64,000 nucleotides of DNA. Source: Candidimonas sp. SYP-B2681. Lineage in GTDB: Bacteria > Pseudomonadota > Gammaproteobacteria > Burkholderiales > Burkholderiaceae_B. A program made the translations under genes and the position numbers. Shown in pieces: positions 17,637 through 26,011 of this stretch (the first letter of the stretch is position 1; every line of letters starts with the position of its first letter). Below the pieces are notes generated by a model, which was given only the letters and a program-made list of their open reading frames with translations, did no database searches and was not told where the DNA came from. The stretch spans positions 806,001-870,000 of the forward strand of contig NZ_RYDV01000001.1 of NCBI RefSeq assembly GCF_003971065.1. Reading direction: 5' to 3'.

Positions 17637-18305
17637 TCAGTGCTTGCCGTATGGCGCGATGGTGGAGCGGCAAAACTGCTCCAGGTAATCCACTAGGTGT
17701 TCGGCATTCTGTACGGCAGCCCCTTCGTCTCCCAGTGAGATGCTGCGCATCAAGTTGCCATGCGCAGCGCCGGCCACGGTGAGGTCGCCCCAACGCTCAT
17801 AATGGGCATACCAAAAACGCCGCGAACGCGCATGGACCAGGGACATCACGTTTTGGATTAGCTCGTTGCCTGAGGCTGCTTCTACGGCAGCGTGGTTGCG
17901 GCGCGTGGCCTGAAGGAACTCGTCGCCGTCCCCCGCCTTGGCGCTCGCCTCAATCGCTAAGGCCAGCTCTAGCATGGCGGCGCGTTGGCGCGCGTTGGCG
18001 CGTAGTGCGGCGCAACTTGCCACCAGTTTCTCGAGGGGGCGTCGAATCTCCAGTACTTGCAACTGCATGGCGATGGTGACGTCCACCACCATGATCCCGC
18101 GCCGAGGTAAGACAGCAACCAAACCGACTTGCGCCAACTGCTGCAGCGCCTCTCGTACCGGCGTACGGCCCAGGTCGATTTGCCGTGCCAGTTCTGCTTC
18201 GGAGTGCATGCTGCCGCCCCGAATACGACCTCGGATGATCATGTCTTCGAGCGCTTCGTAGGCGACGTCCTTCAAAGGTTTTTCTTGCAATGCGTGTGTA
18301 TTCAT
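17637..18305 (-). CDS. GntR/FCD transcriptional regulator
   Basis: A 222-residue regulator. Residues 10-75 are a GntR winged helix (SEAELARQIDLGRTPVREALQQLAQVGLV, then PRRGIMVV), and the rest is an all-helical FCD ligand domain with conserved histidines (RRNHAAVE, AAHGNLMRSI). FCD regulators usually repress a catabolic operon until its substrate or an intermediate binds. I chose the ATG at 18305; the longer frame adds 27 residues without family homology. It is divergent from the TRAP operon and three palindromes lie between them. Confidence 0.9.
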   Translation of the reverse strand: MNTHALQEKPLKDVAYEALEDMIIRGRIRGGSMHSEAELARQIDLGRTPVREALQQLAQVGLVAVLPRRGIMVVDVTIAMQLQVLEIRRPLEKLVASCAALRANARQRAAMLELALAIEASAKAGDGDEFLQATRRNHAAVEAASGNELIQNVMSLVHARSRRFWYAHYERWGDLTVAGAAHGNLMRSISLGDEGAAVQNAEHLVDYLEQFCRSTIAPYGKH

Positions 18306-18365
18306 GCGCGCCGTCCGTTGTTTAGATCTTGCCAGCATACCGCTGCCGAGTGACAAACTCATTCC

Positions 18366-18485
18366 TAATATATCACTAGAACACAAGCGCTACTGCCAGG
18401 CTAAGGGCTACAGCGTGGATCTGTTGGGGAAAACCCGGAGATGCGGCTTTGCTGATATGTCAGTTACTTAATATCTGATATATTA
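18366..18485. promoter_or_regulatory. Three TGATATRTYA palindromes, candidate GntR operators
   Basis: The gap between the GntR gene and the TRAP operon holds TAATATATCA at 18366-18375 (its reverse strand reads TGATATATTA), TGATATGTCA at 18453-18462 and TGATATATTA at 18476-18485. A weaker TGATATCCCA lies a little further on. Short AT-rich palindromes of this kind are typical FCD-regulator sites. One site is near the regulator's own start and two are near the operon, which suits control of both directions. The assignment is inferred. Confidence 0.6.
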
Positions 18486-18596
18486 ACATTCATGAATTGA
18501 TATCCCAGATGGATGTGATGGTTTTTTAAAGTTGTCACGTCGTCTCCCATTTACAAATAAGACAAGCAGTATTGATTTCCCCGAGGAGAGGCTTAG

Positions 18597-19625
18597 ATGA
18601 AGTTATTTTCACGTCACACTTATGCGGCACTGGCCGTCGCACTGGCTGCAGCGCTACCCACACACGCCGCCGCCGATAAACCCCAGACCTGGCGTGTCCA
18701 GAGCCTGTGGCAGTCTGGAACGGTCACGCAGCTAGCCTTCGAGCGCTGGGCTAAAGACGTCGCGACGAAGACCAATGGGAAGATCAAGGTCACAGCCTTG
18801 CCAACTGGCGCTGTTGTCGGTCCAAACGAAACATTCGATGCCGTAGCCCGTGGCATCCTCAATGGCCAGCATCCTGCCACCGTTTACTGGAGCGGAAAGA
18901 ATCCCGCGTTTGCCGTACTGGGCGACTTGAGCGCTGCGTACGATGATCCAAAACTTGCCCATGAGTATTTTTATGAGCACGGTGGGCTGGAACTGTTGCG
19001 CGAAGCGTACAAGCCCTATGGCCTGTATCCCATAGGTGCCGTATGGTGGGGCGCAGAAGCTTTGCCCACGACACGAAAAGTGGCGTCCCCCGAACAACTG
19101 GCCGGCTTAAAAATTCGTCTTCCGCAGGGCATGTCCTCAGACCTCTTTGCAAGCTTTAAAGCGGTTCCCATCAATCTACCTGGCTCCGAAGTCTTTAGCG
19201 CACTCGATAGCGGGACCATCGAATCGACCGACTGGGGCACGCTCAGCATGAACGATGAGCTGGGTTTTCACGACATTGCCAAGTACGTGATCTACCCGGG
19301 CATTCACTCCACCCCTACGGGCGACGTATCGATTCCGTTGAAAGTGTGGAACAAGCTAGACGCCGAGACGCAAAAAATACTTGAGCAGTCAGTCAAGGAG
19401 TTTGGTGCGGATCTGGCCAAGGTGCTCCAAGAAGCCGATGGCGCCGTCGCCCAAAAGCTTGCCGCGCGCGGCGTGCAGATTGTTGACTGGAGTCAAGAAG
19501 ATCGCAAAAAGTTCCGTACCGCCGCCATTAAGGTCTGGCACAAATATGGCGAGCAAAATGACCTCTCGCGCCGCGCCGTCGAAGGGCAGGTCGCATTCCT
19601 TCGCAGCAAGGGTCTCATTGACTGA
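18597..19625 (+). CDS. TRAP transporter substrate-binding protein (DctP type)
   Basis: A 342-residue periplasmic binding protein. Residues 1-25 form a signal peptide (YAALAVALAAALPTHAAA). The mature protein has the DctP/7 pattern: WAKDVATKTNGKIKVTALPTGAVVGPNETFDAV, and the conserved ligand-site region LKIRLPQGMSSDLFASF with its arginine that normally binds a carboxylate. The cognate permease genes follow. The ligand is therefore probably an organic acid, but its identity is unknown. GAGGAGAGG lies just before the ATG. It is the first gene of a nine-gene operon. Confidence 0.92.
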   Translation: MKLFSRHTYAALAVALAAALPTHAAADKPQTWRVQSLWQSGTVTQLAFERWAKDVATKTNGKIKVTALPTGAVVGPNETFDAVARGILNGQHPATVYWSGKNPAFAVLGDLSAAYDDPKLAHEYFYEHGGLELLREAYKPYGLYPIGAVWWGAEALPTTRKVASPEQLAGLKIRLPQGMSSDLFASFKAVPINLPGSEVFSALDSGTIESTDWGTLSMNDELGFHDIAKYVIYPGIHSTPTGDVSIPLKVWNKLDAETQKILEQSVKEFGADLAKVLQEADGAVAQKLAARGVQIVDWSQEDRKKFRTAAIKVWHKYGEQNDLSRRAVEGQVAFLRSKGLID

Positions 19626-19644
19626 CCTGGCCTGCTGACACATA

Positions 19645-19669
19645 GCGGTGGCTTCACGTTAGCCGCCGC
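19645..19669 (+). promoter_or_regulatory. Intercistronic hairpin after the binding-protein gene
   Basis: GCGGTGGCT and AGCCGCCGC can pair over nine positions (one G-U) around a seven-base loop, 19 bases after the binding-protein stop. There is no T-run. Such stems after a periplasmic-binding-protein gene commonly protect the upstream message and lower expression of the permeases, as known for maltose operons. The 128-base gap here is the longest within the operon. Confidence 0.45.
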
Positions 19670-19753
19670 GACTCCACGCATTCACTCGATAAGCCACGCT
19701 CGCTCTTTACTGAGCCTAAGCGCGGGAACTCGCGCACTCTGGAACAAGCAAAC

Positions 19754-20239
19754 ATGCGATTCATCAGCAACCTGAACCAAAAGATCGGCGACTACGCAAG
19801 CGCCATCTACTTCGTGGTCTTCGTTGTCATGATCTACGACGTCGCCGTCCGTTATATCTGGCATACGCCCACCATGTGGGCACTCGAATTCGTCATCATG
19901 GTGGTCGGAATCCACTACGTGATCTCCGGCGCCCATGCCATCAAGAACAATACCCATGTGCGCATCGACGTCATCTACAACATGCTGCCGCCACATGCGC
20001 GCCGCTGGATGGACGTCATGGCGCATCTGATGGCCATCGTTTACCTATCGATCATCGTTTATTACGGCTTCGAACAAGCGCTGCCCGCCATTGAAATGGG
20101 AGAACGCTCCGGTGGCGGATGGAATTCCCTCGCCCCCACCTACATGAAGATCGCGATTCCCGTTGGTGCCGCACTAATGGTCCTACAAAGCGTCGTTTCC
20201 CTCATCGATTCTGTAAAGGGTATTTGTAATGAGCAGTGA
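19754..20239 (+). CDS. TRAP transporter small permease (DctQ type)
   Basis: A 161-residue protein with four predicted helices (about residues 12-35, 42-62, 90-110 and 130-152), the usual DctQ layout. RYIWHTPTMWALEFVIMVVG is the conserved stretch of the family. It forms the membrane complex with the large permease, whose gene overlaps its last 11 bases. It has no catalytic motif of its own. Confidence 0.9.
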   Translation: MRFISNLNQKIGDYASAIYFVVFVVMIYDVAVRYIWHTPTMWALEFVIMVVGIHYVISGAHAIKNNTHVRIDVIYNMLPPHARRWMDVMAHLMAIVYLSIIVYYGFEQALPAIEMGERSGGGWNSLAPTYMKIAIPVGAALMVLQSVVSLIDSVKGICNEQ

Positions 20240-21542
20240 AATCGTTAGTCTCGCAACCGTAGGCATCCTGCTGTTGCTTCTTTTCACCGGCATGCCCCTC
20301 GCCTTCGCGACCGGGATGACGGCCGTCATCCTGACGCTTTGGCTTTTCGGACCGGAAACACTGTATTTCATCCCCAGCCGGATCTTCACCTTGATGAACA
20401 ACTACGCACTGATTTCGGTGCCGCTGTTCGTCATGATGGGTTGCATCCTGGAGAAGGCGGGCGTCGTCGAACGACTCTTTTATGCCTTGCATATTTGGTC
20501 CGGACGCCTGCGTGGTGGGTTAGCCGTCGGTTGCTTACTGGCCGCAACGGTTCTGGCCGCCATGGTCGGCGTGATCGGCGCAGAGATCGTCGTCCTGGGC
20601 ATGGTATGCCTGCCCACCATGCTGGCGCGTGGCTATAACAAGCAAATGTCGGTCGGTGTCATTTGTGCCGGTGGGTCGCTTGGCACCATGCTACCCCCCA
20701 GTATCGTGCTGATCGTCTACGGCCTGGTGTCCCAAACGTCCATTGGAACCCTGTTCGTCGCAGCCGTACTGCCCGGGTTCCTGCTCGTTGGCCTCTATCT
20801 GGCCTATGTGCTCATACGCTGCTACTTGAATCCATCCATGGGACCCTTAGCGCCGCCTGAAGAGCTTGAGATGCCGATTATGGAAAAGATTGCACTCGGT
20901 CGCGTGCTGATCTTACCGGTAGCCTTGATATTGATGGTGCTGGGCTCGCTTTACAGCGGCATTGCAACTCCCACCGAAACTGCAGCTATCGGCGTGTTGG
21001 GCTCGCTGATTGTGGCGGGTGTCAACCGTAAATTGAGCTTGGATACCATCTGGGACTCGCTCAAGCGTACGGGCAGTACCGTCGCCATGCTCACGTGGAT
21101 TTTCTTTGGCGCCTCCGCCCTGGTGTCGGTCTACACGTTGGCAGGCGGTACCGCCTTCTTGCAGGACTTAATCACGGGCTTGCCCATTCCACCCTTGGCG
21201 ACCATTGCGCTAATGATGTTGATCCTCATGATCCTGGGCTGCTTCATCGACTGGATCGGAATCGTGCTGCTCACGATGCCCATCTTTGTGCCGGTTATCA
21301 AGGCATTGGGCTTTGATCCGATTTGGTTCGGGATCCTGTTTTGCATGAACATGCAGATTTCCTACCTCGCCCCACCCTTTGCCCCGGCCGCGTTTTACCT
21401 CAAAGCCGTGGCGCCGCCCGATGTGTCGCTTGGCGACATCTTTAAAGGCGTAGCCCCCTTTATCGGGCTGCAGATCATCGCATTGACGCTGGTGATGTTC
21501 TTCCCGCAGATTGCGATGTGGTTACCGAGCTTTATGCGCTAA
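20229..21542 (+). CDS. TRAP transporter large permease (DctM type)
   Basis: A 437-residue transport subunit with about twelve helices and the DctM signature stretches: FTGMPLAFATGM near the start, GVICAGGSLGTMLPPSIVLIVYG (about residue 145), and SGIATPTETAAIGVLGSL. It uses a sodium gradient to move the ligand delivered by the binding protein. Its start overlaps the small-permease gene, so the pair is made together. 35 bases separate its stop from the FAD oxidoreductase start. Confidence 0.93.
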   Translation: MSSEIVSLATVGILLLLLFTGMPLAFATGMTAVILTLWLFGPETLYFIPSRIFTLMNNYALISVPLFVMMGCILEKAGVVERLFYALHIWSGRLRGGLAVGCLLAATVLAAMVGVIGAEIVVLGMVCLPTMLARGYNKQMSVGVICAGGSLGTMLPPSIVLIVYGLVSQTSIGTLFVAAVLPGFLLVGLYLAYVLIRCYLNPSMGPLAPPEELEMPIMEKIALGRVLILPVALILMVLGSLYSGIATPTETAAIGVLGSLIVAGVNRKLSLDTIWDSLKRTGSTVAMLTWIFFGASALVSVYTLAGGTAFLQDLITGLPIPPLATIALMMLILMILGCFIDWIGIVLLTMPIFVPVIKALGFDPIWFGILFCMNMQISYLAPPFAPAAFYLKAVAPPDVSLGDIFKGVAPFIGLQIIALTLVMFFPQIAMWLPSFMR

Positions 21543-21577
21543 CGCGAGCCTCGGTATCTTAAAGATTGGAGAAAGAA

Positions 21578-22909
21578 ATGATAGATAAACGTCAAGGGTT
21601 TGCGCTGGACGCGGACGTGCTGGTGATTGGCGGAGGCGCCGCAGGGGTGGCCGCCGCCGTCACAGCGGCGCGTCAAAACCTAAAGGTCATCCTGCTTGAG
21701 CGCTATGGTTTTGCGGGCGGGGGCGCAGTCGCGGGATTATCGGGTACGATTTGCGGCCTCTTTGAGGCCCGCGAAGACCCCAAGGCGGCACCGGCGCGCC
21801 TGGTGTACGGCTTTGCCGAGGAGTTCGTCCAGCGCATGCAGGCTAGAGGAGGCCTATCTGGTCCAACCCTCTATGGCAAGACCTATACCTTGGTCCACGA
21901 TCCCATGGTGTGGCGTGAGGTGGGGGATGACCTTCTGGCCGAAAGCGGCGTGCAGGTGCTTTATCACACCGTTGTCAGCGACGTGCTGATGGATGGCGGC
22001 GAGCGCGTGGCAGGGGTCGTCGCCTACAACAAACAAGGGAAATTGCGCGTCACCGCAAAGATTACGATTGACGCCAGTGGCGATGCAGACGTGACCGCGA
22101 TGGCCGGCCTGCAGACCTATCGCAGTCTAAACGGTGTGATCCAGAACCCAACCATGATCTTTCGCATCAGTGGCGTAGACGTGAAACGGTTTCTGGCCAC
22201 GTACGGTGACAACAGCGTGCTCCTGGGTCCGGTTGTTGAGATGATCCAGGAGGCCAAGGCCTCCGGCAAATATGCTTTGCCACGCGAAAAAATCTTTCTA
22301 TTCCCAACGACACGACCCAATGAGTTGCTGTGTAACTGCACGCGCATCTTGGGCGAAGACGGCCGCGACTTGGACCCCTTAAATGCCGCTGACCTCACCG
22401 ACGCGGAAGTTCAGGGGCGCAAGCAGGTGCGCGAGTATGAGCGTTTTTTCCGCGACTACCTCGTCGGGTGCGAAAACGCCTATGTCAACGATACCGGCGT
22501 GCAAGTGGGCATTCGCCAAAGTCGCCAAGCCATGGGTGTGGCAACCCTTGCCAACAGCGACGTCGTTGCGGGCACCAAGTTTCGCTCCGGGATCGCGCGT
22601 TCCGCGTGGCCCATCGAGCAGCACGCCGGCGCCGTACCGAAACTCGAGTGGCTGTTTAACGACTACTACGAGATCCCGTACGAATGTTTCGTGCCGTCCA
22701 CAGGGGAATCGCTCCTGGTGGCCGGCCGATGCCTGTCGGCCGAAGCCGAAGCCATGGCCTCGGCCCGGGTGACGGCGCAGTGCTTTTCCTACGGCCACGC
22801 GATCGGCCACGCTGCAGCCCTTGCGGTACACGAAAACGTGCAGCCCAGGCAGATTGATCCGATTGCCGTGCGCGAAGCGGTAAACCGCGACGGTGCGCAA
22901 CTTGACTGA
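21578..22909 (+). CDS. FAD-dependent oxidoreductase
   Basis: A 443-residue flavoprotein. DADVLVIGGGAAGVAAAVTA (about residue 10) is the Rossmann FAD site, and LLERYGFAGGGAVAGLSGT follows as in the FAD_oxidored family (PF12831). DASGDADVTAMAGL is the second FAD contact and LLVAGRCLSAEAEAMASARV the C-terminal one. The substrate is unknown; its place between the importer and the CoA-ester enzymes suggests that it oxidises or reduces the imported acid or an early intermediate. The ATG at 21578 was chosen over an in-frame TTG because GGAGA lies six bases before it. Confidence 0.85.
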   Translation: MIDKRQGFALDADVLVIGGGAAGVAAAVTAARQNLKVILLERYGFAGGGAVAGLSGTICGLFEAREDPKAAPARLVYGFAEEFVQRMQARGGLSGPTLYGKTYTLVHDPMVWREVGDDLLAESGVQVLYHTVVSDVLMDGGERVAGVVAYNKQGKLRVTAKITIDASGDADVTAMAGLQTYRSLNGVIQNPTMIFRISGVDVKRFLATYGDNSVLLGPVVEMIQEAKASGKYALPREKIFLFPTTRPNELLCNCTRILGEDGRDLDPLNAADLTDAEVQGRKQVREYERFFRDYLVGCENAYVNDTGVQVGIRQSRQAMGVATLANSDVVAGTKFRSGIARSAWPIEQHAGAVPKLEWLFNDYYEIPYECFVPSTGESLLVAGRCLSAEAEAMASARVTAQCFSYGHAIGHAAALAVHENVQPRQIDPIAVREAVNRDGAQLD

Positions 22910-22930
22910 ACTTAAGAGGAGACCTAAAGA

Positions 22931-23674
22931 ATGATTAAAGTCGAAAACAATGGCAACGTGGCGATAGTGACCCTGGACCGCGCCAACCGGCGTAACGCGC
23001 TTGCGAGCGCCATGGTCGAAGAGCTCGAACACCGATTTGCCGAATTGGATCGCAATGCGTCCGTTGGCGCCATCGTGCTGACAGGTGCGCAGCCTAGCTT
23101 TTGCGCCGGTAGCGACCTCAAGGAGCTGGGCACGATGAACCTGGCAGAGATGGCAGAGCACGAGGCCATCACCGCAGCCGTTGCGCGCAAGATCAACTTT
23201 CTGGACACCCCGGTCATCGCCGCCGTGGAGGGGTATGCCATTGGCGGAGGCTTCATTCTCGCTTGCTCGTGCGACCTGATCGTCACCAGTGCTACAGCGC
23301 GCTGGAACCTGGCCGAAGTGCCCAACGGATGGTTACCACCCTGGGGCTTGCAAGCGCTCTTGTCGCGCGTGGGCCCGGTCGCGGCCAAGCGGCTTACCTT
23401 CGGGCATGAGATCCTAAGTGGCAACGATGTGTTTCGCCTTGGTCTGGCCGACTACGTGATCGACGAAGGTAAATCACTGGAAGAAGCAACAAGGATCGCC
23501 CGCCTCATCGCCGACATGCCACAACCCGCGGTGGCATCCACCAAGCAGTTCTTCGCACCCTTCGTTGCCGGCACAAGCGAAGCGCTTGACGCGAGCGCCA
23601 ACCGTACTTTCATCGATAACTGCAAGCATGATCGCGCTAAGGCGACGCTGGCTCGCTTTGGAGCAAAGGCATGA
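22931..23674 (+). CDS. Crotonase-family enzyme 1
   Basis: A 247-residue member of the enoyl-CoA hydratase/isomerase superfamily. FCAGSDLKEL is the oxyanion-hole region and GYAIGGGFILACSCDLI the second. In a classical hydratase the Glu of GGGCELA is the first catalytic acid; here that position is Ile. The second acid, in WNLAEVPNGW, is kept. So a simple water addition is doubtful and isomerase, hydrolase or C-C cleavage chemistry should be considered. It is paralogous to the second crotonase three genes on. AGAGGAG precedes the ATG, and its stop overlaps the CoA-transferase start (ATGA). Confidence 0.88.
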   Translation: MIKVENNGNVAIVTLDRANRRNALASAMVEELEHRFAELDRNASVGAIVLTGAQPSFCAGSDLKELGTMNLAEMAEHEAITAAVARKINFLDTPVIAAVEGYAIGGGFILACSCDLIVTSATARWNLAEVPNGWLPPWGLQALLSRVGPVAAKRLTFGHEILSGNDVFRLGLADYVIDEGKSLEEATRIARLIADMPQPAVASTKQFFAPFVAGTSEALDASANRTFIDNCKHDRAKATLARFGAKA

Positions 23675-25254
23675 ACAAAATTTGTACTGCGGCCGAGGCG
23701 GTCGCTCACATTCAGGATGGTGATGTCGTGGCCAGCGTTGGCGTCATCGGTTGGATCACCCCTGACACCGTACTGGGCGCCTTGCGTCAACGTTTTGACG
23801 ACACACAAAGCCCACGCAATTTAACGTTTTACTTTCCCTGCGGCACGGGCGACGCGGTAGACATTCCCGGTATGGATCATGTCGCCGCTGAAGGTCTCAT
23901 GAAGCGCATCGTCTCAGGTTCGTACATCAACCCGACCCACCCGAAGACGGGCGCTCGCCCCGCCCTGATGACCCTCATCCAGGAAAACCGGATCGAAGCC
24001 TACAGTTGGCCCATAGGCGCGAGCATGCAATGGCTGCGCGAAGTGGCGCGCAAGAGCCCGGGCTACTTTACCCGAGTGGGTCTAGGCACCTATATCGATC
24101 CCGATGAGACGGGCGGTCGCCTGACGACGCTTGCCACCGAAGAATTGGTTCGAAAAGTAGAGTTTGAGGGCGAGCAATTGCTCTTTTATCCCACCTGGAA
24201 GCTCGACACCGCCATCATTCGTGCGACCGCCTCAGACGACCTTGGCAATCTGTCATTCGAAGAGGATCCGCTTCTGTCGTCCAACATTGCCCTGGCACTG
24301 GCGGTGAAGGCGTGCGGAGGCAAAGTCATTGCGCAGGTCAAACGCATCGTCGCACGCGGTACGCGTCTGGCCAGCGCCTCGCGTATCCCCGCGGCCCTCG
24401 TGGATCACATCGTGGTCGACCCTGAGCAGATGATGGTCACGGGCATCCAAACCGACCCCGCCTACCTGGGCAACCAGAACGCGCCGCTTAGCTCCTTAAA
24501 GAAGCTTCCCCAAACACCGGCGAAGATCATCGCCAGGCGAGCGGCGCGCGAAGTCAAGCAGCATGAGCTGACGATTTTTGGCTTTGGTGCGTCCTCGGAT
24601 GTACCGCTGGTCATGGTCGAAGATGGCCTAATCACCGAGTCAAACATCGACGACTATTGGTTCACGACCGAACACGGCTCCTTTGGCGGCATCGTCATGA
24701 ACGGCTGGCAGTTCTCGGGCAACCTTAACCCGCGCGCCAATATGGACGGCGTTACCCAGTTTGACCTCATTGACGGGGGCCTCTGCAAATTCGCCGCCCT
24801 GGCCTTTGCGCAGTTTGACGCGCACGGCACCGTGAACGTCAGTCGCTTTGGCAAGGCGAACCCGGGGGCGGGAGGCTTTATTGACATCGCCCAAAACGCC
24901 GAGCGACTCGTCTTTACCGGCACATTCACCACCGGCGGCTTAAAGGTTTCTTATAGCGACGAGGCGGGCTTAACGATTGAGCGAGAGGGCAAATCACGTA
25001 AGTTCGTCAAGCAAGCGGACCACGTCACCTACCGCCTGCGGGACGGCGTGGCAAAGGGCCAAAAGGCACTGCTCATTACCGAGCGCGCGGTGTTTTCCGT
25101 GACACCCGAAGGTCTCTTTTTGGAAGAAATCGCCCCCGGCATTGACTTGCAACGCGAGCTGCTCGACTTGATGGACTTCCCGCTTGTCGGCATAGCGGAA
25201 CCCCTGGTCACCATGGATCGGGCGCTGTTTGTCGAGGAGAGCGTTCATGCCTGA
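23671..25254 (+). CDS. Family I CoA-transferase, fused subunits
   Basis: A 527-residue CoA-transferase with both subunit-like halves on one chain, as in propionate CoA-transferase and YdiF. Residues 1-270 form the alpha-type half (AHIQDGDVVASVGVIGW). The C-terminal half has the catalytic glutamate in FTTEHGSFGGIVMNGW. The enzyme moves CoA from one acyl-CoA to another acid through a glutamyl-CoA intermediate. The operon therefore has two possible routes to activation, this enzyme and the divergent ligase. It overlaps its neighbours by 4 and 8 bases. Confidence 0.88.
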   Translation: MNKICTAAEAVAHIQDGDVVASVGVIGWITPDTVLGALRQRFDDTQSPRNLTFYFPCGTGDAVDIPGMDHVAAEGLMKRIVSGSYINPTHPKTGARPALMTLIQENRIEAYSWPIGASMQWLREVARKSPGYFTRVGLGTYIDPDETGGRLTTLATEELVRKVEFEGEQLLFYPTWKLDTAIIRATASDDLGNLSFEEDPLLSSNIALALAVKACGGKVIAQVKRIVARGTRLASASRIPAALVDHIVVDPEQMMVTGIQTDPAYLGNQNAPLSSLKKLPQTPAKIIARRAAREVKQHELTIFGFGASSDVPLVMVEDGLITESNIDDYWFTTEHGSFGGIVMNGWQFSGNLNPRANMDGVTQFDLIDGGLCKFAALAFAQFDAHGTVNVSRFGKANPGAGGFIDIAQNAERLVFTGTFTTGGLKVSYSDEAGLTIEREGKSRKFVKQADHVTYRLRDGVAKGQKALLITERAVFSVTPEGLFLEEIAPGIDLQRELLDLMDFPLVGIAEPLVTMDRALFVEESVHA

Positions 25255-26011
25255 GACGCAAGAGGTAGTAGGGGTCAAGGCTTACGGCGCCGTGACGGTG
25301 CTCACCATCCAGCGCGGCTTTCGCCGCAACGCCATGGACCAGGCGCTCATCGATGAGCTCAAGGCGCAACTGCTACGGCTGGATCGCGATCCATCGGTGG
25401 GCGCTATCGTCTTGCAGGGCGAAAACAACGGCTTTTGCTCAGGCAGCGACTTAAAGTTCATCAGTCAGCTGAGCATGGAAGATATGGCGCGATTCGAACA
25501 AGAAACAGGCGACATGGCGCGCCTCTTTGCGTTCGTAAAGAAACCGGTGGTCGCCGCGGTGGAAGGCTTTGCGATTGGGGGCGGCTTTATCCTGGCCATC
25601 TCCTGCGACGTGGTCGTTGCCGGCGAAAAATCACGCTGGAGCCTGCCCGAGGTACCGCACGGATGGCTCACTCCCTGGGGGCTAAATGCCTTAATTGAGC
25701 GGGTCGGACGAGTGCGCGCCCGTAACCTTTGCTTTTGCCTGGACGAACTGAGCGGCCAAGACATGCTGGGGATGGGCGCCGCCGATTACACGGCACCCGA
25801 TGGGCAGGTGCTGGATAAAGCACTGGACATTGCTACGCGACTCGCTGCCCTGCCGCGCGCTGCCGTGGCCAGCACCAAACGCTTTTTTGCCAACCAGATG
25901 ATGCCGCGCGCCGAAGTGATGGACTATGAGGCGAACCACTTCTTCGTCGAAAACTGTACCCATCCGGATGCCGCAAACACCTTGACTAAATACTGGACAC
26001 CAACATGCTGA
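25247..26011 (+). CDS. Crotonase-family enzyme 2
   Basis: A 254-residue paralogue of the first crotonase, sharing FCSGSDLKF, GFAIGGGFILAISCDVV and PHGWLTPWGLNALIERVG. It too has Ile where hydratases have the first catalytic Glu and keeps the second (SLPEVPHGW). The ATG at 25247 sits after GAGGAG and overlaps the CoA-transferase end by eight bases; the longer in-frame start falls inside that gene. Two related crotonases in one operon suggest either successive steps or a hetero-oligomer. The reaction is unknown. Confidence 0.88.
   Translation: MPETQEVVGVKAYGAVTVLTIQRGFRRNAMDQALIDELKAQLLRLDRDPSVGAIVLQGENNGFCSGSDLKFISQLSMEDMARFEQETGDMARLFAFVKKPVVAAVEGFAIGGGFILAISCDVVVAGEKSRWSLPEVPHGWLTPWGLNALIERVGRVRARNLCFCLDELSGQDMLGMGAADYTAPDGQVLDKALDIATRLAALPRAAVASTKRFFANQMMPRAEVMDYEANHFFVENCTHPDAANTLTKYWTPTC

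Noticed and set aside
22379-23161. 260-residue minus-strand frame across the FAD and crotonase genes
   Set aside because: It lies opposite two well-supported genes and its His/Arg-rich sequence shows no fold; it is an antisense shadow.
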